From Nocardia sp. XZ_19_385 (GTDB taxonomy: Bacteria > Actinomycetota > Actinomycetes > Mycobacteriales > Mycobacteriaceae), in contig NZ_JACVEE010000006.1 of the NCBI RefSeq assembly GCF_015355755.1, positions 62,001 through 126,000 of the forward strand: DNA of 64,000 nucleotides. The letters run 5' to 3'. A program made the translations under genes and the position numbers. Below, one piece after another: positions 46,362 to 55,476 of the stretch (position 1 is its first letter; each line of letters begins with the position of its first letter). The notes beneath the pieces are model-generated. The model did no database searches and was not told the origin of the DNA. It saw only the letters and a program-made list of their open reading frames with translations.

Positions 46362-47450
46362 CTACTGCAGATCCTTGTCGGTGTAGTAGCCGGTGTCGAT
46401 CAGGGCCTGCCGGTAGTTGGCCTTGTCCACCGAAACCGGTTGCAGCAGATAGGAAGGCACCTTCTTGACGCCGTTGTCGTAGGTGCTGGTGTCGTTGGTT
46501 TCCGGGGTACCGCCGGTGAGGATCGCGTTGGTCATCTGCACCGCTCGCTTGGCCAGTTCCCTGGTGTCCTTGAACACGGTCTGGGTCTGCTCCCCTGCGA
46601 TGATCGACTTCACCGACGCCTTCTCTGCGTCCTGGCCGGTGACGATGGGCATCTTCTTGGCGCCCCCGTAACCGACGGCCTTGAGCGCGGACAGGATGCC
46701 GATGGAGATCCCGTCGTAGGGCGAGAGCACCGCGTCCACGTTCGCGGCGGCGTAATGCGCGGACAGCAGGTTCTCCATACGGGACTGGGCGGTCGCGCCG
46801 TCCCAGCGCAGGGTGGTCGCCTGATCCATCCGGGTCTGACCCGAGCGCACCGCCAGCTTGCCGGTGTCGATCAGCGGCTGCAGCACCGACATCGCACCGT
46901 TGAAGAAGAACAAGGTGTTGTTGTCGTCCGGCGACCCGGCGAACAGTTCGATGTTCAACGGCGCCGTCGCGTTCTGCGCACCCAGCCGCTCGACCAGGTA
47001 AGTCGCTTGCAGCACACCGACTTTGAAATTGTCGAAGGTGGCGTAGTAGTCGACGTTGGCGGTGTCGCGGATGAGCCGGTCGTAGGCGATGACCGCGACC
47101 TTGTTCTGTTTGGCCTGGTTCAGCACCCCGGTCAGCGACTTGTTGTCGATAGCCGCGATGACGAGTGCGTTGGCGCCCTGGGTCAGCATGTTCTCCAGCT
47201 GCGCCACCTGGTTCTCGATGACGTCCTCGGCGTACTGCAGATCGGGGGTGTAGCCGAGCGCCTTGAACTGGTCGACGATGTTGTTCCCGTCGGCCACCCA
47301 GCGCTCGGAGGACTTGGTGGGCATGGAGATTCCGATCCGCTTGCCTCCGGACGAGCTGCCCGAGCCGCTGTCGACGGAACAGGCCGCGGCCAGTAGGGCC
47401 ACGGAGCCGCCCGCTATCCCGAGGAAGCGGCGGCGATCGATGCCGGTCAT
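46362..47450 (-). CDS. chvE: Multiple-sugar binding lipoprotein, ChvE-like
   Basis: This 362-residue precursor has a Tat-type start ([11 protein letters not shown]), a hydrophobic core and lipobox LAAAC, so it is exported and lipid-anchored, possibly through Tat. The mature part matches Chv[59 protein letters not shown] and [26 protein letters not shown]. ChvE proteins bind several pyranose sugars including arabinose. Middle gene of the araB-gguB operon. Confidence 0.92.
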   Translation of the reverse strand: MTGIDRRRFLGIAGGSVALLAAACSVDSGSGSSSGGKRIGISMPTKSSERWVADGNNIVDQFKALGYTPDLQYAEDVIENQVAQLENMLTQGANALVIAAIDNKSLTGVLNQAKQNKVAVIAYDRLIRDTANVDYYATFDNFKVGVLQATYLVERLGAQNATAPLNIELFAGSPDDNNTLFFFNGAMSVLQPLIDTGKLAVRSGQTRMDQATTLRWDGATAQSRMENLLSAHYAAANVDAVLSPYDGISIGILSALKAVGYGGAKKMPIVTGQDAEKASVKSIIAGEQTQTVFKDTRELAKRAVQMTNAILTGGTPETNDTSTYDNGVKKVPSYLLQPVSVDKANYRQALIDTGYYTDKDLQ

Positions 47451-47465
47451 GTGGGTTCTCCTTGC

Positions 47466-48884
47466 TCAGACCTGGACGAATTCGATTCCGGACAACCGGC
47501 AGAAGACCTGCCAGTCGGCGGCGTGGCGCCCGAGGTTGAGCACCTGGTGGTGCGGCCCGCCGGCAGCCAGCCAGCCGTCCATGCAGGCGCGCACGCCGGT
47601 GTCGGGGCGGAACTGGCCGTAGGGCATCTCCAGCTGCGGCAGCGGCGGCGCGTCGAGCACCTCGCCCTCGGCGACCACCAGCCGGAAACGTTCGCCACCG
47701 AGAGACACCAGGCAGGCCAGCGTGGCCGGGCCCGGCCGGTAGCGGAACAGGAAGGTCGGCGGGGCCTCGAGCTTGCCGATGCCGAGTTCCCGGTGGATCA
47801 ACCGCACCGGCTCGTCGGTGCGCGCCACCCGCCAATTCCCTTCGCCCATATGGCTCATCAACAGCGAATCGGACGGGAAGTCCATGGCGTACATCTCGGT
47901 GAAATGCGCGTCGCCGAGGAGCTGATGCCCGGCGTAGACCATCGACGCCGCGAGCGCGTCGCCCTCCGCGCCGTAGCCGTAGCCCTTGGCCATCAGGCTC
48001 GAAGCCGCCGCCAGCGGCAGCCGCCGGAACCGGCCGTCTTCGCCGATAGCGTCGAAATGCGTGGAGTAGGCGCGGTATCCGCGGTCGGTGAGGATGCGCT
48101 CGATGGCGATCTGCATGCGTACGTGGTCCTCGCGCTCGGCGGCGGTGAGGGCCTTGTCAATCTCGAAATGCTCGTTCTCCCAGTCGATCAGCTCGGCGAC
48201 CTCGGCGTCGGTGACGGCCAGTGCGCCGCGGTACAGGTCGCCCGGCGCGAGGAAGCTGATCTCCGGCCCGAGCGTGCGCAGCAACGCGTTTTCGTCGACC
48301 CGGATGTCGCCCATATCGTTCATGGCGTAGCCGAACACCCCGACCTTCAACGACTTCCACGCCGTGATCGCCCGGGCGGCGCGGGCCCAGCGGTCGACGC
48401 GCTCGCGGAATTCCGGCGAGCGCCAGTCGTCGGTGATCACCTCGAACGGCCGATCGGCGCGCACCAGTGCGTTGGCGGTGTCCTGCGCGCCGTGGATGCC
48501 CTGGTTGTAGGTCATATCCGCCATGTCCCACGCGGCGGTGACCGCTGGTTCGGGCTGAATGTTGGCCAGCAGCAACGGCATCCGGTTCTCGTTGAACAGC
48601 CGCGCTACCCGCATCGCCGGGCCGTAGGTCAGCATGACCACCAGGACGCCGTCGAGATCGGCGTTGCCGAATTCGCGCATCACCTCCTCGGCGTCGGCGC
48701 GGTCCTTGACCGGGCGGCCGATGGTCCAGTCGGCGACCTCGCCGAGCTGCTCGGCGATCGCCTCGGCGTATCCGGCCTGGCGTTCGGTGATGCCCGGGAT
48801 CATGTGGTCGTAGAGGGCCTGCATGATGCCGAGCAGACCGATGCGGGGCTTGCGGGTGGTGGCGGGTGCCAGGGAGGCGGTCAC
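47466..48884 (-). CDS. araA: L-arabinose isomerase
   Basis: This 472-residue enzyme interconverts L-arabinose and L-ribulose. The family pattern includes IGLLGIMQALYDHMIPGITERQ near the start, VVMLTYGPAMRVARLF, VFGYAMNDMGDIRVDE, the metal-ligand region GDAHFTEMYAMDF and HMGEGNWRVAR. It is of the shorter actinobacterial type. It lies between araD and chvE with 15-16 bp gaps, and together with AraB and AraD converts arabinose to xylulose 5-phosphate. Confidence 0.92.
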   Translation of the reverse strand: MTASLAPATTRKPRIGLLGIMQALYDHMIPGITERQAGYAEAIAEQLGEVADWTIGRPVKDRADAEEVMREFGNADLDGVLVVMLTYGPAMRVARLFNENRMPLLLANIQPEPAVTAAWDMADMTYNQGIHGAQDTANALVRADRPFEVITDDWRSPEFRERVDRWARAARAITAWKSLKVGVFGYAMNDMGDIRVDENALLRTLGPEISFLAPGDLYRGALAVTDAEVAELIDWENEHFEIDKALTAAEREDHVRMQIAIERILTDRGYRAYSTHFDAIGEDGRFRRLPLAAASSLMAKGYGYGAEGDALAASMVYAGHQLLGDAHFTEMYAMDFPSDSLLMSHMGEGNWRVARTDEPVRLIHRELGIGKLEAPPTFLFRYRPGPATLACLVSLGGERFRLVVAEGEVLDAPPLPQLEMPYGQFRPDTGVRACMDGWLAAGGPHHQVLNLGRHAADWQVFCRLSGIEFVQV

Positions 48885-48900
48885 AGAGGGGCTCCTTCTA

Positions 48901-49569
48901 TCAGCGCTGGCCGTAGACGTTCTGGTAGCGGTCGTGCAGGCGGTCCACCGCGTCAGGCGGGATGGGGATCGGCCGGCCCAGCTCGTGCGCCATATGCGCG
49001 GTGCGCGCCACGTCCTCGCACATCACGGCGGCCTTCACCGCCGCCCGGGCATCGGGTCCGATGGCGAACACGCCGTGGTTCTTCATCAGCACCGCCGGAG
49101 AGCGGTGCCCGGCAAGGGTTTTCACCACGCCGCGGCCGATCTCGTCGCCGCCGATCAAGGCGAACGGCCCGACCGGGATCTCCCCGCCGAACTCGTCGGC
49201 CATCGCGGTGAGCACGCACGGAATCGGTTCCGCCCGCGCGGCCCACGCGCTGGCGAAGGTCGAATGGGTGTGCACCACACCGCCGACCTGCGGCATGTGC
49301 CGGTAGATGTAGGCGTGCGCGGCGGTGTCGCTGGACGGGGACAGTTCGCCTTCGACCGGTGTGCCGTCGAGGTCGCAGACCACCATCGTGTCCGGGGTGA
49401 GCTCGTCGTAGGACAGACCGCTGGGCTTGATGACCAGCAGATCCGCGCCCGGCACGCGGGCCGACACATTTCCCGCCGTCCACACCACGAGCCCCCAGCG
49501 CGTCAGTTCGCGGTGCAGGTCGGCCACCTGTGTGCGCAGTCCGGCCACGGCGCGTTCGATCGTCGTCAT
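48901..49569 (-). CDS. araD: L-ribulose-5-phosphate 4-epimerase
   Basis: This 222-residue class II aldolase-fold enzyme has TAGNVSARVPG, IKPSGLSYDEL, the Zn ligands in VVHTHSTFASAW and the late LMKNHGVFAIG. It converts L-ribulose 5-phosphate to D-xylulose 5-phosphate in the cytoplasm. ATG 49569 overlaps the araB stop by 4 bp. A much longer frame through this start is only a shadow of araB. Confidence 0.93.
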   Translation of the reverse strand: MTTIERAVAGLRTQVADLHRELTRWGLVVWTAGNVSARVPGADLLVIKPSGLSYDELTPDTMVVCDLDGTPVEGELSPSSDTAAHAYIYRHMPQVGGVVHTHSTFASAWAARAEPIPCVLTAMADEFGGEIPVGPFALIGGDEIGRGVVKTLAGHRSPAVLMKNHGVFAIGPDARAAVKAAVMCEDVARTAHMAHELGRPIPIPPDAVDRLHDRYQNVYGQR

Positions 49570-51233
49570 GTGGTGGCTACCTCCTTGCGTGCGGTGTTGC
49601 GAATGCGGCGCAGCCGGTGCAGCGCCTCGGTGCCGCCGCGGCCGAAATGGTCGTGCAGGGCGCGGTATTCGGCGTACAGGGCGGAGTACGCGGCGACGCG
49701 GTCCGGATCCGGCAGGTAGGCGGCTCGGTCTATCCGGCCCATCGCCGCAGAGGCGGCGCGCACGTCTGGATACGCGCCCGCGGCGACGGCCGCGTGGATG
49801 GCGGAGCCGAGCGCGGGCCCCTGCTGCGAGGCGAGCACCGACAGCGGCAGACCGGTCACATCGGCGTAGATCTGCATGAGCACGGAATTGCGGACCAGAC
49901 CGCCTGCCACGATCAGTTCGCGCACGGAAACGCCCGCGTGGTTGAAGGATTCGATAATGGTCCGGGTGCCGAAGGCGGTCGCTTCGAGCAGTGCGCGGTA
50001 GATGTCCTCGGGCCGGGTCGCCAAGGTCAGGCCGATCAGGACGCCCGAGAGGTCGTGATCGACCAGGACGGACCGGTTGCCGCCCAGCCAGTCCAGGGCG
50101 ACCAGGCCGTGCTCCCCGACCCGCTGGCGTCCGGCCAGCTCGCTCAGGTACTCGTGCGGATCGAGGTTGCGAGCGGCGGCCCGGTCGCGGTAACCGGCGG
50201 GCACGGCGTTGTCCACGAACCAGGCGAAGATGTCGCCGACCGCGCTCTGCCCGGCCTCGTAACCCCAACTGCCGCTGATGATTCCGCCATCCACCACGCC
50301 GCACATGCCGGGCACCTCGGCCAGCCGGCCGGCGTTCATGACGTGGCAGGTGGAGGTGCCCATCACCGCGAGCAGCTGTCCGTCCCCCACGGCCTGCGCC
50401 GCGGGCGCGGTCACGTGCGCGTCGACATTGCCGACGGCGACCGCGATTCCGGGACGCAGGCCGGTCCACCGCGCCGCCTGCTCGGTCAGGTCGCCGGCAC
50501 GGCCGCCGAGCGGTGACAGTGGGTGGGCGAGCTTGCCGGTGAAGTCGGCGAAGCCCGGATTCAGGGCAGTGAGGTACGCGGTGCCGGGCCATGCGCCGTC
50601 CTGGTGCTGTCCCTTGTAGCCCGCGGTGCACACGTTGCGGGTTTCGCGCCCGCAGAGCTGCCAGACGATCCAATCCGCGGCTTCGATGAAACGCGCTGCC
50701 GCGGTGTAGATCTCCGGATCTTCCTCCAGCATCTGCAGGCCCTTGGCGAATTCCCATTCGCTGGAGATCCGGCCGCCGTAGCGGCCGATCCACGCCTCGC
50801 CACGCTCGTGGGCCAGCGCGGTGATCCGGTCGGCCTGCGGTTGCGCGGCGTGGTGCTTCCACAGTTTCGGGTAGGCGTGCGGACGTCCCGCGAACTCCGG
50901 CACCCGGCAGAGCGGCGTGCCGTCGGCCGTGCTGGGCAGCACCGTACAGGCGGTGAAATCTGTTGCGATGCCGATGATCTCGCCCGGATCGATACCCGCC
51001 GCCCGCACCGCGGCGGGCACCGCGACCCGTAGCACGTCGAGATAGTCCTCGGGGTCCTGCAGCGCCCAGTCCGGCGGCAAAGGGGCTCTGGTGGCCGGTA
51101 ATTCGTGCTCGATCACCGCGTGCCGGTACTCGCACACCGCCGTTCCGAGCTCGGCGCCGTCGCGCACCCGCACGACCAGGGCGCGACCGGACAGCGTGCC
51201 GAAATCGACACCCACTACGTACTCGTCGGCCAT
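49566..51233 (-). CDS. araB: Ribulokinase
   Basis: This 555-residue FGGY kinase phosphorylates L-ribulose. The start YVVGVDFGTLSGRALVV, the substrate region IATDFTACTVLP, GRISSEWEFAKGLQMLEE, VGNVDAHVTAPA and MGTSTCHVMN match AraB rather than glycerol or xylulose kinase. It is the first gene of the six-gene operon araB-araD-araA-chvE-gguA-gguB. A LacI operator and promoter lie immediately upstream. Confidence 0.94.
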   Translation of the reverse strand: MADEYVVGVDFGTLSGRALVVRVRDGAELGTAVCEYRHAVIEHELPATRAPLPPDWALQDPEDYLDVLRVAVPAAVRAAGIDPGEIIGIATDFTACTVLPSTADGTPLCRVPEFAGRPHAYPKLWKHHAAQPQADRITALAHERGEAWIGRYGGRISSEWEFAKGLQMLEEDPEIYTAAARFIEAADWIVWQLCGRETRNVCTAGYKGQHQDGAWPGTAYLTALNPGFADFTGKLAHPLSPLGGRAGDLTEQAARWTGLRPGIAVAVGNVDAHVTAPAAQAVGDGQLLAVMGTSTCHVMNAGRLAEVPGMCGVVDGGIISGSWGYEAGQSAVGDIFAWFVDNAVPAGYRDRAAARNLDPHEYLSELAGRQRVGEHGLVALDWLGGNRSVLVDHDLSGVLIGLTLATRPEDIYRALLEATAFGTRTIIESFNHAGVSVRELIVAGGLVRNSVLMQIYADVTGLPLSVLASQQGPALGSAIHAAVAAGAYPDVRAASAAMGRIDRAAYLPDPDRVAAYSALYAEYRALHDHFGRGGTEALHRLRRIRNTARKEVATT

Positions 51234-51249
51234 GCATTGCTCCCAGCTA

Positions 51250-51293
51250 TGTTAACGCGCACATTGTTACCTACGACACTGGGAGGCTGTCAA
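51250..51293 (-). promoter_or_regulatory. araB promoter with LacI operator
   Basis: On the minus strand TTGACA (51293-51288) and TAACAA (51269-51264) are separated by 18 bp, a good vegetative promoter. The operator TGTGCGCGTTAACA (51263-51250) follows the -10 box at the expected transcription start, so repressor binding would block initiation. Confidence 0.75.
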
Positions 51294-51422
51294 GGACCAA
51301 GCCGGAGTCAGTGGCCGATCATCCTCGGAATATGGCCGTGTACCAGGCAATTTCAGATGAACAGCCGCTTCGGCTCATCGAGCGGTGTGTGACCCACGCC
51401 GGGCAATGGAAGCAGCTTTTGA

Positions 51423-51436
51423 TGTTAACGCTCATC
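51423..51436. promoter_or_regulatory. Distal LacI operator near araB
   Basis: TGTTAACGCTCATC is a third copy of the motif, 173 bp from the proximal site. This pairing could support repression by DNA looping. Confidence 0.6.
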
Positions 51437-51453
51437 TAGTGCGGCAACCGCAC

Positions 51454-52650
51454 TCAGCGCCAGCGGCGGTAGGCCCCGATCACCAGTGCGGAGCCGACGC
51501 CATGGAACAGGACGCTGCCGAACACCACGAGCACCATGATCGACAGCGTCGTATACGCCGGATCATCGTTGAGGTGATTGAATGCCAAGAGTCCGAACAC
51601 GATCGAGGTCGTGCCGCGGGGCCCCAGCCAACCCAGCGTGAGGCGGTCACGCCAGGAGAAGTCGGTGCCCAGCATCGCCAGTAGCACGGGCCCGATCCGC
51701 ACCACGGTCAGTACCGCGACACCGAAGGCGACGAGTCGCCAGCTCAGGTCGGTCGTGAGAGCGAGCACGGCGGCGCTGCCGAAGACGAACCACATGACGA
51801 CGGTGAGCAGGAAACCCAAGTCGTCCAGCAACTCCAGCTCGCGCCGGAGCTCCGCTGAGACACGCACGGATCGGTACACGATGCCGCACACGAACGCGGC
51901 GACGAACCCATTTCCATGGATACCCACCGACAGCGCGAACGCCAGAATCGGCGCGGCGACCACCGCGATCCGTTTGGACTGGTCGGTCATCAACCCCCGG
52001 CGCTCCCCCGCGTTGCCGAGCAGCGCGAGCACACCGCCCGCAACCAATCCGACAGCAATCGCTTTGGCAGAGGCGGGCAGTGCGGCCTGCAAGGCCTCGA
52101 TCGGCGTCTTGGCCGCCTCGGCTCGACCCCCCGCCAGCAGCAGCGCGCACAGGAAGATCGGGGACACAATGCCGTCGTTGTAGCCGCTTTCCACATTCAG
52201 CAGGTGCCGGACCCGTTCTGGTAATCGGCGGTCGCGGACGATAGAGGCCACGGGCGCGAAATCGATCGGCACCACAGCACAGGCGATCACCAGCAGCACC
52301 GCCCACTCCAGCCCTGGGAACAGCCATCGTCCCAGGACCATGGCCAGCCCGAGACTGAGCGGCATCGCAATGAGCAACAGCCGCAACGCCGACGACCGTT
52401 CCCGGCCGAGCAGCCCGCCGCGAACCTCGCAGGCGTCGACGAAAAGCAGTACCGCCAAGATGATTTCGGCCGCCTTCAACGCGACCTCGGTATTCAGGGT
52501 TTCGCCGAGCGAACCCTTGGTCGAGATCCCCATCGCGACGCCGGCCAGCACCACGATCATGGGTGCGGTGATCCGCCAGCGCTCCAGCCGCCCGGCCAGC
52601 ACGGCCCACAACGCCACCACCGACGCCACCACGATCAGGGACTGATTCAC
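51454..52650 (-). CDS. NhaP-type cation:proton antiporter (CPA1)
   Basis: This 398-residue membrane protein has about twelve helices, the NVESGYNDGIVSPIF unwound-helix region with the Asp ion site, a GIHGNGFVAAFVCGI helix and WLGPRGTTSIVFGLLAF near the end. It exchanges Na+ or K+ for H+. I chose GTG 52650 because GAGAGG is well spaced for it; the frame opens three codons earlier at GTG 52659. It lacks a cytoplasmic regulatory tail. Separate from the ara operon upstream. Confidence 0.88.
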   Translation of the reverse strand: MNQSLIVVASVVALWAVLAGRLERWRITAPMIVVLAGVAMGISTKGSLGETLNTEVALKAAEIILAVLLFVDACEVRGGLLGRERSSALRLLLIAMPLSLGLAMVLGRWLFPGLEWAVLLVIACAVVPIDFAPVASIVRDRRLPERVRHLLNVESGYNDGIVSPIFLCALLLAGGRAEAAKTPIEALQAALPASAKAIAVGLVAGGVLALLGNAGERRGLMTDQSKRIAVVAAPILAFALSVGIHGNGFVAAFVCGIVYRSVRVSAELRRELELLDDLGFLLTVVMWFVFGSAAVLALTTDLSWRLVAFGVAVLTVVRIGPVLLAMLGTDFSWRDRLTLGWLGPRGTTSIVFGLLAFNHLNDDPAYTTLSIMVLVVFGSVLFHGVGSALVIGAYRRWR

Positions 52651-52769
52651 AACTGTCACCTCTCAGCATGTCGCGACTCTCGGCAAACCCGTCGTTACCT
52701 GTGATCATCGAGCCCCGATGCTCCGGGCCACCGTCGTGACACGCGCGGCGCCCCTGATGAGACCTCCGA

Positions 52770-54524
52770 TCATCGGCTGGCGGCGGCCTGTTCTTCGATC
52801 CGCAGCGCACTGACGAGTTCCCGGTACAACTCGTCGCTGTCCACCAGTTCGGCGTGCGTGCCCTGGGCGCGGATTCGGCCCTCTTGCAGCACGACTATGC
52901 GGTCGGCGTCGACCACGGTGGAGAGCCGGTGCGCGATGGTGAGCACCGCGCCTTCCCGCGCCCGTTGCCGGATGCAGTCGTGGATAGCGGCTTCGGTGAT
53001 GCCGTCGGCATGGGCGGTCGCCTCGTCGAGCAGCAGCACTTCGGGCGCGCCCAGCAGTGCACGCGCCACGGCGATGCGCTGGCGCTGGCCGCTGGAGACC
53101 GACGCCGCGGCCAGCGGTGTGTCGAGGCCCTGTTGCTGTGCGGCGATCACCTCTTGCAGCCGGGTATCCCGAATCACTTGGGCGAGTGCGTCTTCCGAGG
53201 CGTCCGGACAGGCGTAGACCAGATTATCGCGGATGGTTCCCGGCACCACCGGCGTGTCCTGTTCCACGTAGGCCAGCCGGCCGCGCACCTCGGCGTAGCC
53301 GTAATCGGTGTAAGGCCGCCCGTCCAGTAGCAGGGCTCCGTGCTGCGGTTCGAGGAAGCGCAGGATCAACGACATCAACGTCGTCTTACCGGCGCCGGAC
53401 GGACCGACGATCGCGGTATGCCCGTGGCGCGGGATGACGAGATCGATATCGCGCAGCGCCGGGGCCGCGCGATTGCCGTAACCGGCAGTGACGCCGCGCA
53501 ATTCGAGCACCGGGCCTGCGGAACGCGTCGGCACGACTCCGGCTGTGGCGGAATCGGTTTCGATCTCCATGTGCTCGACCTCGCGAATCCGGCCGGCGGC
53601 CGCGATACCCCGCTGCAAGGTCATCACATGCTGGCCGAGTCCGGTCACCGGTTCGACCAGTGCGAAGGCGTACAGCAGGAACGCGATCAGGCTGGACAGC
53701 GGCAATGAGCCGTGCGCGACCCGCCACGCGCCGAAGGCCAGCACCACGACGATCGCGGCTTCCACACCGGCCCAAGCGATTCCGGAGGCGAGTCCTTCGC
53801 GCCGGACGGCGCGGATGGCATGCTCGGTCGAGGCCTCGGCGTCGGCGAGGATGCGCTCGGATTGGCGTTGCTCGGCGCGGCTGGCCTTCACCGTGCGGAT
53901 CGCGTGCAACGCGCCCTCCAGCGCACCGCCGACGAGCCCGAGCCGCTGCTGCGCCTGCTGACGCTGCTCGGCCACACCCGGCATCAGCGCCAGGAACAAC
54001 ACACTCACCACGACGACCGCCGTGAGCGTGACCCCGAGCAGCGTCAGGTCCAGCACAGCCATCAGGATCAGCGACCCCACCAGCATGACCACGCCGTTGA
54101 CCAGCCCGATCAGGCTGGAGGATGCCGCCTCGTGCAGCAGGACCGTGTCGGAGGTGACCCGGGTGACCAGCTCACCCACCGGACGGCTGTGCAGTGCCGG
54201 GATCGTGGCGCGAAAGTACCTGCGGACCAGCGATTTCCGCGCGTCGAGCACTACCCGTTCACCGACCGTACCGAGCAGGATCCACTCCACGCACAGCACC
54301 GACGCGCTCAGGATCGACAGCCCCGCCAGGGTGGCCACGGGCGCCACCAGGGACGCACCGGTCCCCAGCGCGTCGAGTACCCACTTGGTGATCATCGGCA
54401 TCGCCAGGCCCGCCGTCGCGCTGAGCAGTGCCAGCACCAGTCCGATCGCGAGCACACCACGGTGCGGCGCGATGAACGACCACAACAGACGGAGCCGGGC
54501 GAAGCGCGGCTGCGAATTCTTCAT
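52770..54524 (-). CDS. ABC exporter half-transporter
   Basis: This 584-residue protein has a six-helix exporter domain (about residues 1-310) fused to an ATPase domain with Walker A GPSGAGKTT, Q-loop VEQDTPVVPGTIRDNL, Walker B VLLLDEATAHAD and the switch His in IAHRLSTV. The signature motif reads VSSGQRQR instead of LSGGQ, and the D-loop Ala-Asp is also unusual. It resembles MsbA/LmrA-type exporters and would work as a homodimer. ATG 54524 gives the normal N terminus. A tandem palindrome pair lies 76-111 bp upstream. Confidence 0.9.
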   Translation of the reverse strand: MKNSQPRFARLRLLWSFIAPHRGVLAIGLVLALLSATAGLAMPMITKWVLDALGTGASLVAPVATLAGLSILSASVLCVEWILLGTVGERVVLDARKSLVRRYFRATIPALHSRPVGELVTRVTSDTVLLHEAASSSLIGLVNGVVMLVGSLILMAVLDLTLLGVTLTAVVVVSVLFLALMPGVAEQRQQAQQRLGLVGGALEGALHAIRTVKASRAEQRQSERILADAEASTEHAIRAVRREGLASGIAWAGVEAAIVVVLAFGAWRVAHGSLPLSSLIAFLLYAFALVEPVTGLGQHVMTLQRGIAAAGRIREVEHMEIETDSATAGVVPTRSAGPVLELRGVTAGYGNRAAPALRDIDLVIPRHGHTAIVGPSGAGKTTLMSLILRFLEPQHGALLLDGRPYTDYGYAEVRGRLAYVEQDTPVVPGTIRDNLVYACPDASEDALAQVIRDTRLQEVIAAQQQGLDTPLAAASVSSGQRQRIAVARALLGAPEVLLLDEATAHADGITEAAIHDCIRQRAREGAVLTIAHRLSTVVDADRIVVLQEGRIRAQGTHAELVDSDELYRELVSALRIEEQAAASR

Positions 54525-54599
54525 GTTCTCGACGGTAGGTACCGAATCGCGAATTCGACAGCGCGCCAGCAAACTTCCAGCCATACGGCCGACGCGATG

Positions 54600-54635
54600 C
54601 ACCCAGGTGGCGGACTGCGACCCGCCATCCGGCGG
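54600..54635 (-). promoter_or_regulatory. Tandem palindromes, site C (upstream of the ABC exporter), also hairpin-forming
   Basis: CCGCCATCCGGCGG at 54622 and the degenerate CACCCAGGTGGCGG at 54600 are 22 bp apart, with spacer ACTGCGAC. The outer part CGACCCGCC/GGCGGGTCG also makes a 9-bp hairpin 8 bp after the MspA-type gene, so the same bases may act as its terminator. Weakest of the four tandem sites. Confidence 0.5.
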
Positions 54636-54646
54636 GTCGAAGTCTT

Positions 54647-55291
54647 TCAGAGTTGCATCGCGTCACCGTAGACGGTGATGTTGTTGTCGGCGGTCGGCGT
54701 GGAGATCGCCGCGGTGGCGAAGGAACGCAGCGTGACCGGACCGGCACAGGCGTCGACCTTGACCGTGACCTGTTCGGCGGTGATCGAGGCCCTGGACTCC
54801 GACCAGGGCTTCTCGCCCAGGGTGATGGTCGTGATGGACCCGGGTTTGAGCGAGGTGGAGATATTCGGAGTCACCGAGGCCGTGACGCCGGCATTGGGCG
54901 GTTTCATGATGGATACGCCGGCGTTCGCGCCGAGCGTGGCACCGACACCCAGATTCAAGCCGCTGGAAACATCGACAGCGCAACCGATTTGATAACCCAC
55001 GGTGATGGTGCCGCTGGTCACCCGCGGCCCGCTTTTGCCGGTGACCTCGGCCGTGGCCTTGACCGACACGAAACCCTCACGGCTGACCGGGGAATTCACC
55101 AGACCGGGTGAGCGGTCCAGGTTCTCACCGGATTTGGTGATTGTCAGCGTCCGGCCGTCATCGGTCACGGTCTCCCGCGATCTATCCGCCACCGGCTCTG
55201 CACCGGCGGTTCCAGCGCCGATCACAATGGTGCTCAGCAAAATTCCGGCACTCGCCCATGCGGCCCCTGTATTCGTTGCCATTCCGATCAC
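54647..55291 (-). CDS. MspA-family outer-membrane porin
   Basis: This 214-residue precursor has a signal peptide ending near AGA-EPVADRS. The mature protein starts ETVTDDGRTLTITKSGENLDRSPGLVNSPVSREGFVSV and has YQIGCAVDVSSG and a final VTLRSFATA...NITVYGD strand, matching MspA-type porins of mycolata. These form octameric channels across the mycolic-acid outer membrane. GTG 55291 has AAGGTGA upstream and was preferred to ATG 55282. Its presence is a good taxonomic marker. Confidence 0.87.
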   Translation of the reverse strand: MIGMATNTGAAWASAGILLSTIVIGAGTAGAEPVADRSRETVTDDGRTLTITKSGENLDRSPGLVNSPVSREGFVSVKATAEVTGKSGPRVTSGTITVGYQIGCAVDVSSGLNLGVGATLGANAGVSIMKPPNAGVTASVTPNISTSLKPGSITTITLGEKPWSESRASITAEQVTVKVDACAGPVTLRSFATAAISTPTADNNITVYGDAMQL

Positions 55292-55476
55292 ATGTCACCT
55301 TCAGAAGCCCCTCTGGTCCGACCAGCGAACGGATAGTGGCGGGCACCCATGTGAGGGGGAGGCATGGATGCCCGCCACCTACGAGTCTGTGCGACCAGCG
55401 CCGCCCGAGGAATCCGCCGGATGGCTGTTCGCACCCCCTCCGGTGGCGGGTGGATGGCCCGCCCCCGCACCGGCGT

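Noticed and set aside
44808..47396. 862-codon plus-strand open frame opposite gguA and chvE
   Set aside because: Antisense shadow of two recognised genes; residue composition is unlike a protein.
48901..51237. Apparent 778-residue fusion ending in AraD
   Set aside because: The upstream 556 codons are an out-of-frame reading of araB; AraD starts at 49569 with a 4-bp overlap.
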